64,000 nucleotides of DNA, taken from Escarpia spicata (lineage: Eukaryota; Annelida; Polychaeta; Sabellida; Siboglinidae). Each line of letters starts with the position of its first letter. Position 1 is the first letter of the stretch. The DNA is taken from positions 16,495,770 through 16,559,769 of the forward strand of contig OZ023209.1 in assembly GCA_963995525.1 (NCBI GenBank), written 5' to 3'. The notes below the pieces were generated by a model. It was not told where the DNA came from and did no database searches. It saw only the letters and a program-made list of their open reading frames with translations. Positions 12,237 to 22,815 of the stretch are shown one piece after another. A program made the translations under genes and the position numbers.

Positions 12237-12521
12237 AACCCCTTATCAAACAATCTGTTTACTCTCTCAGTTGGTAGTATTCACGTATGACTATTTCTGA
12301 CATTGTGTAATCGGCATACATCTGAACATGACACTTCAATAGCAGCGACCAGTAGTATTGTGATGATGATCCCTACTTATAGACCGACCGGTCCATGCCG
12401 TCCCCGAATTTGGAATACTATAACGTGACTCTGTCATAGGTCACTAGTTAAGCATCAGTTGAGCCAACAGGTCACGTAGTCATAATGTCAGGCATATATG
12501 TCTTCCAGTGAGATGGCTCTT

Positions 12522-13236
12522 TTAAACTGCCCTATTCAGACTGTCCGCCTTTTGTTTTCCAGGTACTCGTTCCGACATATGTTGTAGTCGGCGACACGCC
12601 TGTCTCCACTCTCTGACATCTGGTGTTATAGAGTTATGTCGTACCGCTAATTTCCCTCGGATATTGGCATGTACTCTTTTCACATTGCCAATCATTACGT
12701 CACAGATGGGATTAGGGAGACACAACACTTTGCATTTCCCCGAGAACATAGGCGACCCAATTACGCAACGAGCAGTACGAGAGCAATTTCGGTGGATTTA
12801 TCTAGCAGCACGAGAACCCGTCTCTCTCCAGTGAACTGACAAGTATGAATTAAGTCACACCTCACAATGATGCAAGTGCACCCAGTGTCTCTAAGAACTT
12901 TCACCAGTTTACCATCCACAAAACCGTTTACAATTGTAATTTGGACAGGGAGTGAGAACCATCGCTTTCTACGATGTGGGAGGTAAGATTATATTCCACA
13001 TTGATAATGTGGTTGTGCTGAGGATTAGATTTGTCTGCGATCATACCTGCGCTACCCACAACGGAATTATGATTACCTGGTTTCTGTGTGTGGCCGGTAC
13101 GAGCGCATAAGAAACACTGCATAGGCTCACGGGATGAAGGAATACTAGGTCTCCTATAATAGGAGTCTCGGACGAAAAGACGACTTCCCTTTGTTAGTTG
13201 CATCCTGTTTAGGACGGGAGTTGTTCTGCCTCTCAT
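12522..13236 (-). pseudogene. Ty3-like Gag-protease remnant, left arm
   Basis: The minus strand carries a zinc-knuckle start EPMQCFLCARTGHT near 13.1 kb, then retropepsin-type sequence ending LCLPNPICDVMIGNVKRVHA (12.7 kb), then EWRQACRRLQHMSERVPGK. It parallels the right-arm copy at 19.02-20.2 kb but is internally shorter: SITPD is joined almost directly to VREWRQ. Here the third zinc-knuckle cysteine region is altered (HTQKPGN), so the knuckle is broken. Confidence 0.65.
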
Positions 13237-13318
13237 TCTACTTATAGTCCACGACTTTTATGGTTTGAAATGGAACAATTTGCAACAGAAGCTATTTCAA
13301 GTGTTTTGATTACATTGA

Positions 13319-16275
13319 AGGAGGAGGGTAGGCGTCAGGAAGGGCATCCGGCCGAAAAAAACCTGCCACAAATAATTTCAAGCAGAGTCGAAATAGAAAA
13401 GAGTTTACAGCTAGGGCATTCCTGTAAGTGATACGCAGCGCAACCACCCCGTGCTTGCAAAACATATGCGAAGGGGTAAACAAACGATTACAATAGTAAC
13501 GATGAACATTGGAACTTTGACTGGAAAGAGCCGAGAAGTTGCGGACATGATGAAATCTCGTCGACTGGACGTGTTATATCTGCAAGAGACCAGAACGGGA
13601 GGAATCCAGGCAAAGTAACTAGGGTTTTGATGCAAGCTATTCTACAGTGGTACCAGTAGCGATTAGTGTGAAAAACCATCAAGACAAGGTACTGAAAGTC
13701 CAGAGAATTTCTGATAGAATGATAACTATCAAGCTGGTACTGGCAGAGGTAGTGTGGAACATAGTGACAGCATACGCTCCACAAGTGGGTTGTGAAGATA
13801 TGGTTAAAGAGGCATTCTGGAACCAACTGGAGGCACTGTTGACATGACTTCCAACTAGGGAGGGCCTGGCCCTAGCAGAAGACCCAAACGGCCACATTGG
13901 AGAAGATAGGATGGGGTTTGGAAGATGGCATGGAGGATTCTCTGTGGGAGATAGAAAAGAGGAGGGAGAAAGAGTATTGCATCTGGCAGAGGCGTTTGAC
14001 ATGGCCATAGCAAATACCTTCGTCCAGACGAAGAGAGAGCATTTGCTGACATACAGCAGTGGAGTAACCAAAACAATGATTGATTACATCCTGATAAGGA
14101 AAGACAACATGAGAGGTGTGACAAACTGCACGGCAGTTCCCGGATAATCTTTAGCAACGCAGCACAGGACACTAGTGATGGACATGAAAGTAACTAGAAG
14201 GAGGACGACACCAAGGACAAGAACCAAAAGAATAAGATGGTGGAAACTGAAGGAGGAGGAAGTCAGAGATCCATTCATTTACAAGATTAAGAAACAGCTG
14301 ACTGCATCGCAGACTGAAGAAAGGATCATACCATGGACAGAGATGTACCCAAATATAATGCAGCTTGCAAAAGAGGAGCTTGCACAATCAACACCTGGCA
14401 GATATATTGAGACGGAGTCGTGGTGGTGAGATGAGAAGGTGCAGGAGGCGGTCGCAGAGAAAAGAAAGAGGTACAAGAAATGTCAAGCATCAAGAAGAAA
14501 ATCGGGTGAGATACAAGGAAGCAAAGAAAGAAAGCAAGCGGGCAGTTGCAGTAGCCAAGGATAAGGCGTGCGGGCAGTTGTACGAGGAACTGAAGGGGAA
14601 AGAAGGAAAATAAAGGATGTGCTGGCTGACAAACATCAGGAAGAGGAGATCAGCGGACATAGTAAGGGTAGCCTTTGTCAAAGATGGGGCACTGCTCACC
14701 CAGGACGTAGAGATACGGGAGAGATGGAAGAATTACTTCCATGAAATCTTAAATGTCGAAAATTAAAGTCAGGAATTGGCAGGGACCCAAGTAGTAGCCC
14801 AATTGAAGAACTCAAACCTGAGGAGGTGCGGACACAGATGGGTAATATGAAAAACAAGGCGTGTGGACCAGATGAACTACCGATGGATGTAGCGCTCAAC
14901 AAGAAAGGTAGAAGTACTAAGCCAGGCGTTGAGAAGTGGTATCCCAGATGAATGGAGAAAAAGCGTGATTGCACCAATCTACAAACAGAAAGGAGACCCT
15001 TTATATTGTAACAACTTCCGGGGGATCAAAAGTTTTAGCCACACTCTGAAGCTCTGGGAGAGGGTGACAGAGAGGAGGTTGAGAGGAATGGTGGAGATAA
15101 ATGAAAGGCAGTATGGATTCCAACCGGGAAAGTCGACAGTGCAAGCGTTGTTCTGCTTCAGGATGCTCCAAGAGAAACATAGGGAGTTCAGAAAGGGTCT
15201 ACACATGGTGTTTGAGGACCTGGGGAAGGCAAATGACAAAGTTCCTAGAGAGCTGATCTGGTATTGCATCCAAAAGAAGAGCATACCAAAATACTACAGT
15301 AACATCATAAAGGACATGTATGAAGTGTGTACTGCAAGCATCATGACAAATGCTGGAAAAACAGAGGAAATCAAGATTGAAGTTGGTCTACACCAGGGGT
15401 CGGCCCTTAGTCGTTTACTTGTTATCATTATCCTGGACGTGATTACAGAGGAGATCAAGGAGCAGACACCCTGGGCTATGTTGTTATCATTATCCTGGAC
15501 GTGATTACAGAGGAGATCAAGGAGCAGACACCCTGGGCTATGTTGTTATCGTTATCCTGGACGTGATTACAGAGAGATCAAGGAGCAGACACCCTGGACT
15601 ATGTTGTTCGCAGATGACCGGGTGTTGTGTGATTCAGACGCAGGTAGGATAGAAGATAGATTGGACAAATGCAGAGAAAAATGGAGCGATGTGGGCTAAA
15701 GATCAGCAGAATGAAGACGGAACACCTTCTGTCAGTGGGGCACATAGAGCGAGGCGGTGAAGATGAAAAAGTATGGGTCTCAGGAAAAGGTAAACCTCCC
15801 AACTGTACATACCTTTAAGTACTTTGGCTCTGTTATAGACAAGGAGAGAGGTGCCAGTCAAGAAACTGAGAACCGAGTTTAAAGGGGTGATCTAGGTGGA
15901 GGGAACTATTTGGAGTGATATGTAAAAAGAAGCTGCACCAAAAGATGAAAGTCCTGCTCTACAAAACGGTAATTAGGCCGACACTATTCCACGGCTGTGA
16001 AACGTGGCCACTGTCGACAAGAGACGAAAGACGACTGGCAATAACGGAGATGACAATGATTATATGGGCAATGGGTGTAAGTCTACAGGAGCACCGGAGA
16101 AAGGAGGACATCTTGAAAGAAGCCGATGTGGACAGCATTGTTGTCACCATGAGGAGAAGAAGGCGGAAGTTTATGTGAAAAGAAGGAAAGAAAGGAAAGA
16201 CGTAAAAGCCACATGGAGATGAAGATAGAGGGGAAACGAGCGAGAGGGAGCCCAAGTTGAAATGGCAGAAGAGCA
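13319..16275 (+). pseudogene. RTE-like non-LTR retrotransposon, near full length but broken
   Basis: Begins with GGCGTCAGGAAGGGCATCCGGC, a sequence I associate with the 5' part of RTE-like elements. The endonuclease follows: VTMNIGTLTGKSREVADMM and LDVLYLQETRTGG near 13.5-13.6 kb, then the TYSSGVTKTMIDYILIRKD block near 14.05 kb. The reverse transcriptase reads IPDEWRKSVIAPIYKQKGDP, KLWERVTERRLRGMVE, QYGFQPGKSTVQALF, MVFEDLGKANDKVPRELIWY, VGLHQGSAL and, after a local triplication at 15,419-15,603, LFADD. The C-terminal block near 15.95-16.0 kb reads KVLLYKTVIRPTLFHGCETW. Several frameshifts, a stop, and changes of conserved positions (FEDLGKAND for the usual F.DLEKAYD) show it is dead. Clade is from recognition. 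Confidence 0.8.
15419..15603 (+). repeat. Triplicated 62-bp segment inside the reverse transcriptase
   Basis: Three head-to-tail copies (15,419-15,480; 15,481-15,542; 15,543-15,603) of a unit that encodes ILDVITEEIKEQTPWAM in its proper frame. The third copy lacks one base and has a few substitutions. Since 62 is not a multiple of three, each extra copy shifts the frame. The triplication sits immediately before the catalytic FADD motif. Confidence 0.9.
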
Positions 16276-16755
16276 TTCATACATAAATATCCATCTCTGT
16301 CTATGACCGGGTACTCAGTCATACAGCTGAGTGAACTGAAACAACGTAGAGGGAATAAACTTGCCCTAGGTTCGACACGGCAGCACAGGATCCGAAACTG
16401 AGTTCTCTCAATTGAGACTCCTGTTCCACTACGCTCCACCGAAACAATATTAATTGAGGTAAAATCGCTGTATTACGTACTCATTAATATCACAATTGGT
16501 AATATATTATGCTAATTACTAAAACATCCACAACAATTCCGACTAAATGTCTTTTTTGAAACCAGAACCAGCATCTGAATGTCATGAAATAATTATAACT
16601 TAAAACTAAAAAATAGAAGACTTAAAACCCTAGTATATTACCAAGATTTATTTAGATTTTTTCTCTCCATCGACAAATGCATGACTACTCATCGTCTATC
16701 TCGTCATCACTGACGTAACTCTAGAGTTTCTTTCAACACCCTGAGCCACGGCATT
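16276..16755. other. No supported gene
   Basis: Probable 3' sequence of the RTE-like element up to about 16.45 kb, then AT-rich sequence without recognisable coding. Confidence 0.4.
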
Positions 16756-16759
16756 GACT

Positions 16760-18180
16760 ACTTACAGGGAAGACTCAAAGTTGTTCTTGCGGCATGTGCA
16801 CATTGCGGAACTGCAATCTGTGGAACAGTTACACATGATTACGTGCACCAGGGCGTCAGGTGCTGGAGGCAGGTCAGTCATGGCGAAAAGACGATAACCG
16901 TCGCTCAACTTCCATTCCCAACCTTCTGGTCTGACTCCTACACTTGCTGGTACACCCGCATGCTGTGATAGCGTGCTGCTGAAAATGTCGGAAATAAGGT
17001 CTTTGGCTGAATGTGCGAACTCTTGAACGACACCTTCTCACAAAACCTTCTGTATATCTCAAAAAAATTTCATTCTTCCGGATTCTGTTGTAAAGGCACA
17101 GAAGCACCATTTCACCTTCTGATACAACATGCTCTGTTGAAACATCGTGCGCCCCAAACTGTTCAGCTTGCCTCTGGTGCTGGCTGGACCCAACTTTTTT
17201 TCAGATGTTTTTTTTTTAAGGTATAGCCAGAAAATGATGTTACATCCTAATATAGCAAAGGTGAACATGACATTGTTACACACATCTTGGCCTAGCTGGT
17301 CTGTTACGGTCTCTGTGTTCCCCACACAGTCCTACTTTGTGGTTGACTTTGCCTCACTGTGTATGAACAAGTTGTGTGCATTTGGGTCAGCATGGAAGCA
17401 GAGGAGGACAACAAGATATGAGTTACCACTCAACAGAACAGTGTTGTCCGTCGTTGGAGACTTGACTTCTGTCTGCAAAATCAGCTGGTGTGCATCATCC
17501 TGAGCAGGTTTGGTTTGACATTCTATGCTACAAGTGTCCGCTGAACAAATTGATAAAATTGTGCTCGTTGTTTTTGTTTGCTAGGAATACCTTATTTACC
17601 GTCATCGTCATATCATCAGTGAACGTAACGTCCGCATCAATTTGTCCTTCCACTCGTTTCTTACGTGCGTATGTTTAGTGGATGGATTGTGATGTCCATC
17701 AAAGACAATGATGGACTGACCAAATTTCCATGTCAGGTTGTCACAGTACAGCATACATAGCCCTCGATATCTGGGAATACTACTTGGCTATGGGAAGCAA
17801 TGGGACAACGCCCCAACACAGAACTTCACCGATTGCACTTGCAATGTTGGGTGTGAACTTACACCAACTGACGTCAGCAAATACATTTATTTTCAAACAG
17901 AGCCGGTTGGTGGCTCAATCGAACTTGCTACGACAATTAGACGACGCTCTTGGTTCATCCTAACCACGGTTACCGCCAACACGCACGGTTTATTTTGACT
18001 GAAGTATGACAGATCGGACGAATACTGTATGGCAGGTTTACCCGTCATGGTGATCTGGCCAATGGCCTTCGCGCAATCCTCATCGACAGTGGAGCTAGTA
18101 CGCACACCAGCCATGACGCTCCTAACAAGAGGTTTGCACGTACCGCCCTGGAAAAGTACTTTCTCTATCAGGGTATGCTC
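16760..18180 (-). pseudogene. Relic of a multi-exon invertebrate repeat gene (uncharacterized family)
   Basis: On the minus strand, from 17.7 kb down: DADVTFTDDMTMTVNKVFLA then NKNNEHNFINLFSGHL; after a frameshift QDDAHQLILQTEVKS and LLCFHADP; then near 17.15 kb AEQFGAHDVSTEHVVSEGEM and LLCLYN; then near 16.9 kb EGWEWKLSDGYRLFAMTDLP continuing PAPDALVHVIMCNC, STDCSSAMCTCRKNN. I recognise this order (F(L/V)ANKxNKxxFIxLL ... GDADxLIV ... LLCYHA ... LLxLY ... D.PPAPD.LL..I.C.C...C....C.CRK.G) from a large uncharacterized multi-copy family in invertebrates, probably mobile or PIN-nuclease-like. The acidic GDDTD-type motif is replaced by SGNSY, and stops are present. The upstream part to 18.18 kb is less certain. 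Confidence 0.6.
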
Positions 18181-18199
18181 CTGTGCTTTTGATGCATAG

Positions 18200-18949
18200 A
18201 TGAACTATAGTATCGCGAATCCTTCAAACCAGATCCACCCATCGGGTGACCTATGCTCCCAAGACTCCAAGAGAAGTCATATCCATGTGGAAGACACCCT
18301 ATCTTTATTATCGCTTACATTGTTATCATAGTTTGTTTACCAAGATATACGCGTACATCGCTGTTTTTTATTAGTACACTATCGTCAGGGAACGATTTGA
18401 CTGAACATAATTGTTAAATTGAAGTGTAGGCGCATGTAGACAGTGTGAAAGTGGCATTACACAGGCCATATCGTCTCCGCATGGGTGCTCTGGGTTGGCC
18501 CTGCAGATGTCAGACTTTGGCTTTTGCTTATATATAATATAATATCCATATTCATCTTTTTATGATTATTATCCCTGAATTTGCCGGCATGTGTCAGGTT
18601 CAGTCGTTTGCTTAGATATATTAATATTTTTGTTATGAATTCCTCCTTTCAAGTTTCAATCTTCATGAAACTGAATAGATCTATGCTACTTCGAAAATAT
18701 ACATTTATTTTTCTTAAAAAAATTTATCATTCCAGACCTCGACGGCCTTGATGACCCGAACGTTAACGGCGCTAGCCAAAGCATGTCTAGGTTTGCCGTA
18801 CGGTCCCAGGCTGTCTGCGTAAATGCCACGGTTTTAGGTATCAATAGTATTTAACGTGAGATAAATGTGAAATATTTATTCCTTGTTTTGAGTTACTTCC
18901 CTGATTTTCTTTGTTACATACTTTTGCTATCTTTTATATGTATCATCAT
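18200..18949. other. No supported gene
   Basis: AT-rich spacer between the relic gene and the right arm. No motif recognised. Confidence 0.4.
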
Positions 18950-19019
18950 TGTAATCAACACACTTGAAATAGCTTCTGTTGCAATTTGTTCCATTTCAAA
19001 CCATAACAGTCGTGGACTA

Positions 19020-19905
19020 TAAGTAGAATGAGAGGCAAAGCAACTCCCTTCCTAAAAAGGATGCGACTAACAAAGGGAAGTCGTATTTTCGTTCGAGCAG
19101 AAACTCCGGATATAGGAGACCTAGTATTCCGTCACCCCGTGAGCCTATGAAGTGTTTCTTATGCGCTCGTACCGGCCACACACAAGGCTGTGAATCGTCC
19201 GACAGGAAAACGTCGCCAGTTTTTTCCTGGTAAACCAGGTAATCATAATTCCGTTGTGGATAGCGCAGGTATGATCGCAAACAAACCTAATCCTCATCAC
19301 AACCACATTATCGATGTATAATATAATCTTAGCTCCCAAATCGTAGAAAGTGATGGTTCTCACTCCCTATCCAATTTTCCAATTGTGAACGGTTTTGTGG
19401 ATGGTAAACTGGTGAAAGTTCTTAGAGACACTGGGTGCACTTGCATCATTGTGAGGTGTGACTTAATTCATACTTGTCAGTTCACTGGAGAGAGACGGGT
19501 TCTCGTGCTGCTAGATGATTCCACCGAAATTGCTCTCGTACTGTTCGTTGCGTAATTGGGTCGCCTATGTTCTCTGTGAAATGCGAAGTGTTGTGTCTCC
19601 CTAATCCCATCTGCGACGTAATCATTGTTAATGTGAAAGGAGTACATGCCAATATGCGGGGGAAATTAGCGGTACGACATGACTCGATAACACCAGACAT
19701 AGATTCCTACCTTGCAGAGGAAAAAACTAAGGTAGGAGAATCCTCTAGTTCCATACGTGAAATACGTGATGTGAGAGAATGCACACACGCATGTCCGACG
19801 CAGGGTCACGGTAGTATGACAGAGGAAATGAAAATTGCTGTGTTAGATTTGAGAAAAGAGCTGTTGTGCCTCAAACGGCAGTACCAGGATATTGCAACTG
19901 AGTAG
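19020..19905 (+). pseudogene. Ty3-like Gag-protease remnant, right arm
   Basis: Contains a complete CCHC zinc knuckle, CFLCARTGHTQGC (C-x2-C-x4-H-x3-C) near 19.16 kb, typical of retroviral-type Gag. About 75 codons on is a retropepsin active site, VLRDTGCTCIIV near 19.42 kb, with the catalytic DTG. After a frameshift near 19.56 kb follows LCLPNPICDVIIVNVKGVHA, the C-terminal protease motif (family form: D(L/I)IIGN(I/V)), where G is replaced by V. A helical stretch (MTEEMKIAVLDLRKELLCLK) ends at a stop at 19.9 kb. No reverse transcriptase follows. The element resembles Ty3/Gypsy lineages of marine invertebrates and is not functional. Confidence 0.7.
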
Positions 19906-20028
19906 AATTGAAGCAAGAGCTTAGAGAGAGTAAGTAGAACCTACGACTCGCAAGAAAAGGCAAAGAAGGGAAGGGAGAAAAGACCGTTGACACTATCGCT
20001 GGGCGACATATTTCAGGAAGACTGGGAG

Positions 20029-20049
20029 AGAGAGAGAGAGAGAGAGAGA
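20029..20049 (+). repeat. (GA)n microsatellite
   Basis: Short GAGA tract in the right-arm segment that is missing from the left arm. Confidence 0.9.
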
Positions 20050-20066
20050 TAAGGAGAAAGCGAAAC

Positions 20067-20630
20067 ATGTATGTGGATTACATCATATGTCTTTTTGCGG
20101 AGAGATGGGCTCCACCAAATGTCGGAGAATGGAGAAAGGCGTGTCGCCAATTACAATATATGTCGGAACGAGTACCTGGAAAGGCGGACAATCAGAATAG
20201 GGCAGTCTCAAGAGAGCCATCTCACAGGAGGACAAACTGTATATGCCTGACATTCTGACTTAGTGACCTGTTGTCTCAACTGATGCTTAGCGGCTGACCT
20301 AAGTCAGAGTCTTGTTGCCGTATTCCAAATTCGGGCACGGCATGGACCGGTCGGTCTATAAGTAGGGATCATCATCACAACTACTGGACCCTGCTATTGA
20401 AGCGATTATACAATGCCATAAATGGTCATACGTGAGTACTATCAACTGAGAAAGTAAACATATTGTTTGATAAAAGGGTTTTGAGTGAAATGCTTACTAT
20501 AATCGAACGATCCAAAAACACACCACTCGCGCAGCGAAAACACGCCACAAAAACAAGGTTTCACAAGTTTGTTTTTCCTCAAAAAGCATTATATGTCGTG
20601 TTTAACTCCCAGCCACCTGTGTATCCGCTG
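20067..20630 (+). pseudogene. Coding-like remnant shared by both arms (right copy)
   Basis: Plus-strand EWRKACRQLQYMSERVPGK near 20.13 kb, and VLSEMLTIIERSKNTPLAQR near 20.48-20.54 kb, both matching the left arm. The function of this part of the element is not recognised. The segment ends where a LINE is inserted. Confidence 0.45.
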
Positions 20631-21300
20631 CTCGCCTTTTTACTCGACAGGCTCGTTGTGAAAGTGCGACACGTATTCTTCGCGAACTGCACTGGCTACC
20701 TATTCAACAGCGCTGTTCTTATGTACAAGGCGCTGCACGAAGACCTCTCGCCTGTCTACATGCAGAAACTCGCGCGTGTCTACATGCCAGCCAGACGTCT
20801 TCGGTCTGCTGACTCGAACTCACTAGTTGTTCCGAGAACACGCAGCTGAGCCGGTGACTTTACATTTGCTCACGCAGCGGAAGCAGTGTGGAACGCTCTG
20901 CCGTCAAGCGTTATCAGCAAAACATCACTGGAATCATTTAAATCTTTCTTGAAGACTCACTTGTTCGCTGCATCGTATATGTAACTCGGACGCTTACCAA
21001 TACTATTTTACCATAGTTGATTGATGTTTAACGTTTATTTATTATTTATATATCTATTTATTTACTTTACATATACATTTTAGCATAATTTATTGATGTT
21101 TACGTTAATTTTAGTTTATTTATTAAAATAATAATAATAATATGATATTAACTATTTTATTTTATGATATTTCTATGATATAACAACTATTGTTTTGTAT
21201 TCAAATGCATGGTTTTAACTACATTTGTATATTGTTGTAAAGCGCTGTAAGCAATAATTTTATTTGATGTGGCGCTTAATAAAATAAAATATTATTATGA
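20631..21300 (+). mobile_element. 5'-truncated LINE inserted in the right arm, with target-site duplication
   Basis: Encodes the C-terminal end of a LINE polymerase (NSAVLMYKALHEDLSPVYM, ARRLRSADSNSLVVPRTRS, AVWNALPSSVISKTSLESFK) with one in-frame stop (TGA, near 20,847). A 3' end follows with AAAGCGCTGTAAG, TGGCGCTTAATAAAATAAA and ATTATTATGA. The left arm shows the uninterrupted site (on the complement GTATCCCGCTGGTCATG). Here GTATCCGCTG precedes and GATCCCGCTGGTCATG follows, a duplication of about nine bases. Confidence 0.8.
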
Positions 21301-21639
21301 TCCCGCTGGTCATGTATCTAACGCAAAATCCAGTAATTGTGTGCAACTAGCCAATTTAATTTCACTAAATAAAATGCCCGTCTTCAACATCGTTACATAA
21401 ACACCATCGTTGTTTCAGCAAACGTCAAACGTTCAGACATAGTTGCAGGGGCCGGTTTCCTGAAGTACTCGCCACGAGCACGTGGTTTCTACTATTGTTT
21501 TAAGTTACGCTTTACGGTGCGAATTATTGATTTATCATACAATCAATGAAAACCCTTACGGAGAATTTAAAGAACGTAAAAGTGTTACTTTACTTCCGTG
21601 TTGTTGTAAAGAAAATCCCAAAAATTCGACAACCGTACG

Positions 21640-21880
21640 GCCATACATACATATATACATACATGCATACTTGCATACATGCATAAACGCATGCATATAT
21701 GCATACGTACAGACATACATGCATACATACATACATACATACATACATACATACATACATACATACATACATACACAATACATACATACATACATACATA
21801 CATACGTACATACGTACATACGTACATACGTACATACGTACATTCGTACATACGTACATACGTACATACGTACATGCATA
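21640..21880. repeat. (CATA)n / (CGTA) microsatellite
   Basis: Long tetranucleotide tract with a CGTACATA-rich second half. Produces Tyr/Ile/His/Thr repeat frames with no biological meaning. Confidence 0.95.
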
Positions 21881-22007
21881 CATATCGTCGTTTGGGCAAT
21901 ATAATAGATAACCAGCACTTAATTAGAGAATACGGTTGGTTATGTTGTTTACTTTGATGCGTGACATTGAACCAACTCTTCATTTGCAGCATTCTTTGCA
22001 CTTGGGA

Positions 22008-22815
22008 ATTACTTTGTTGCGTGTTGTCCTTTGTTTATATTTACATCATTGTGGACTACAATATACCGGGAATCCAAATTGTACAGGCTGCTGTTTTAAC
22101 TTTTAGTAGCAGTAGTTGTAATGGTATAAGTATGGGTGGATGAGTTTCAAGACGTTTGTGCGGTGCAATTGAAAATGTAGGTCTTCCTGAGCCCCAGGGC
22201 GATACTGGGATAGAGCGTCTTGACGAAAGGCCTGTTAGTAGAAAGTTTATTATTGTGTACAGTGTTTCCCTTCTATTGATGTTGGCAGCCTATGAATAAA
22301 ATGGATTCTTACAGTTGCGCAAGACTGAACGCGTTAGTTTTTGTTTTGTGTTTACATGAGCCGTAGCTGTAAACCTGAAAGCATAGCGTTGTCGTTGCTA
22401 GGGGACGAGACTATAATGCACCTAGCACTTGGTGGATTTAGAGTGGTGTAGTTATGTATATTGCATATGATGACTGCTAAATATAAATGCCTTCTTGATT
22501 TTTGGTGCCTTAGGTTGGCTGACTAGGTGTAGCGTACGTATCTGTTTAGTCATCTGGTTCGCTGCATCTTCAGTTCAATGTTTATTTCAATTCAAGTTAG
22601 CGATATTTAGCGGCAAGTGTGCGGAGTAATCCCTCGTTTAAAGTTGTTGATTTATAACTAAATATATATGCTGCGTTAACGATTTATGCCTCTGTAGATT
22701 TAGCAAGATTGTGGTAGCAGATGTGGTAATCTATATTCTTTGATCGAGTGTTTAATTTAGACTTTTCAATAACATTTTGCGAGGCGTTATTTTGAACTTG
22801 TTTACACTTTCACGC
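22008..22815. repeat. Segmental duplication, copy A, first block
   Basis: Same orientation as 59,780-60,520. Shared anchors include ACATCATTGTGG, TTCAAGACGTTTGTGCGG, AAGCATAG(C/T)GTTGTCGTTG and GTTGTTGATTTATAACT. Divergence is substantial, with many small indels, so the duplication is old. No coding sequence recognised inside. Confidence 0.85.

Larger units (their letters stand above)
10165..13318. repeat. Left arm of a large inverted duplication
   Basis: Reverse complement of 18,950-21,985. Outer anchor: GAAGAGTTGGTTCAATG near 10,177, whose complement lies near 21,965. Inner anchor: the run around GAAATAGCTTCTGTTGCAA (on the complement) near 13,290, matching 18,970. In between are matching microsatellites, Gag-protease coding remnants and non-coding sequence. 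This arm differs from the other by about 1.15 kb of extra sequence (10,540-11,690), by lacking about 418 bp present at 19,700-20,118, and by lacking the LINE at 20,631-21,300. Confidence 0.85.
18950..21985. repeat. Right arm of the large inverted duplication
   Basis: Inverted relative to 10,165-13,318 (see that arm for anchors). Contains the fuller Gag-protease remnant, a LINE insertion, and a (CATA)n microsatellite at 21,640-21,880. Confidence 0.85.

Noticed and set aside
10165..21985. The inverted duplication as a DNA transposon with long terminal inverted repeats
   Set aside because: The arms carry retroelement coding sequence, the spacer holds an unrelated LINE and a relic gene rather than a transposase between the arms, and no target duplication was visible at the outer ends.
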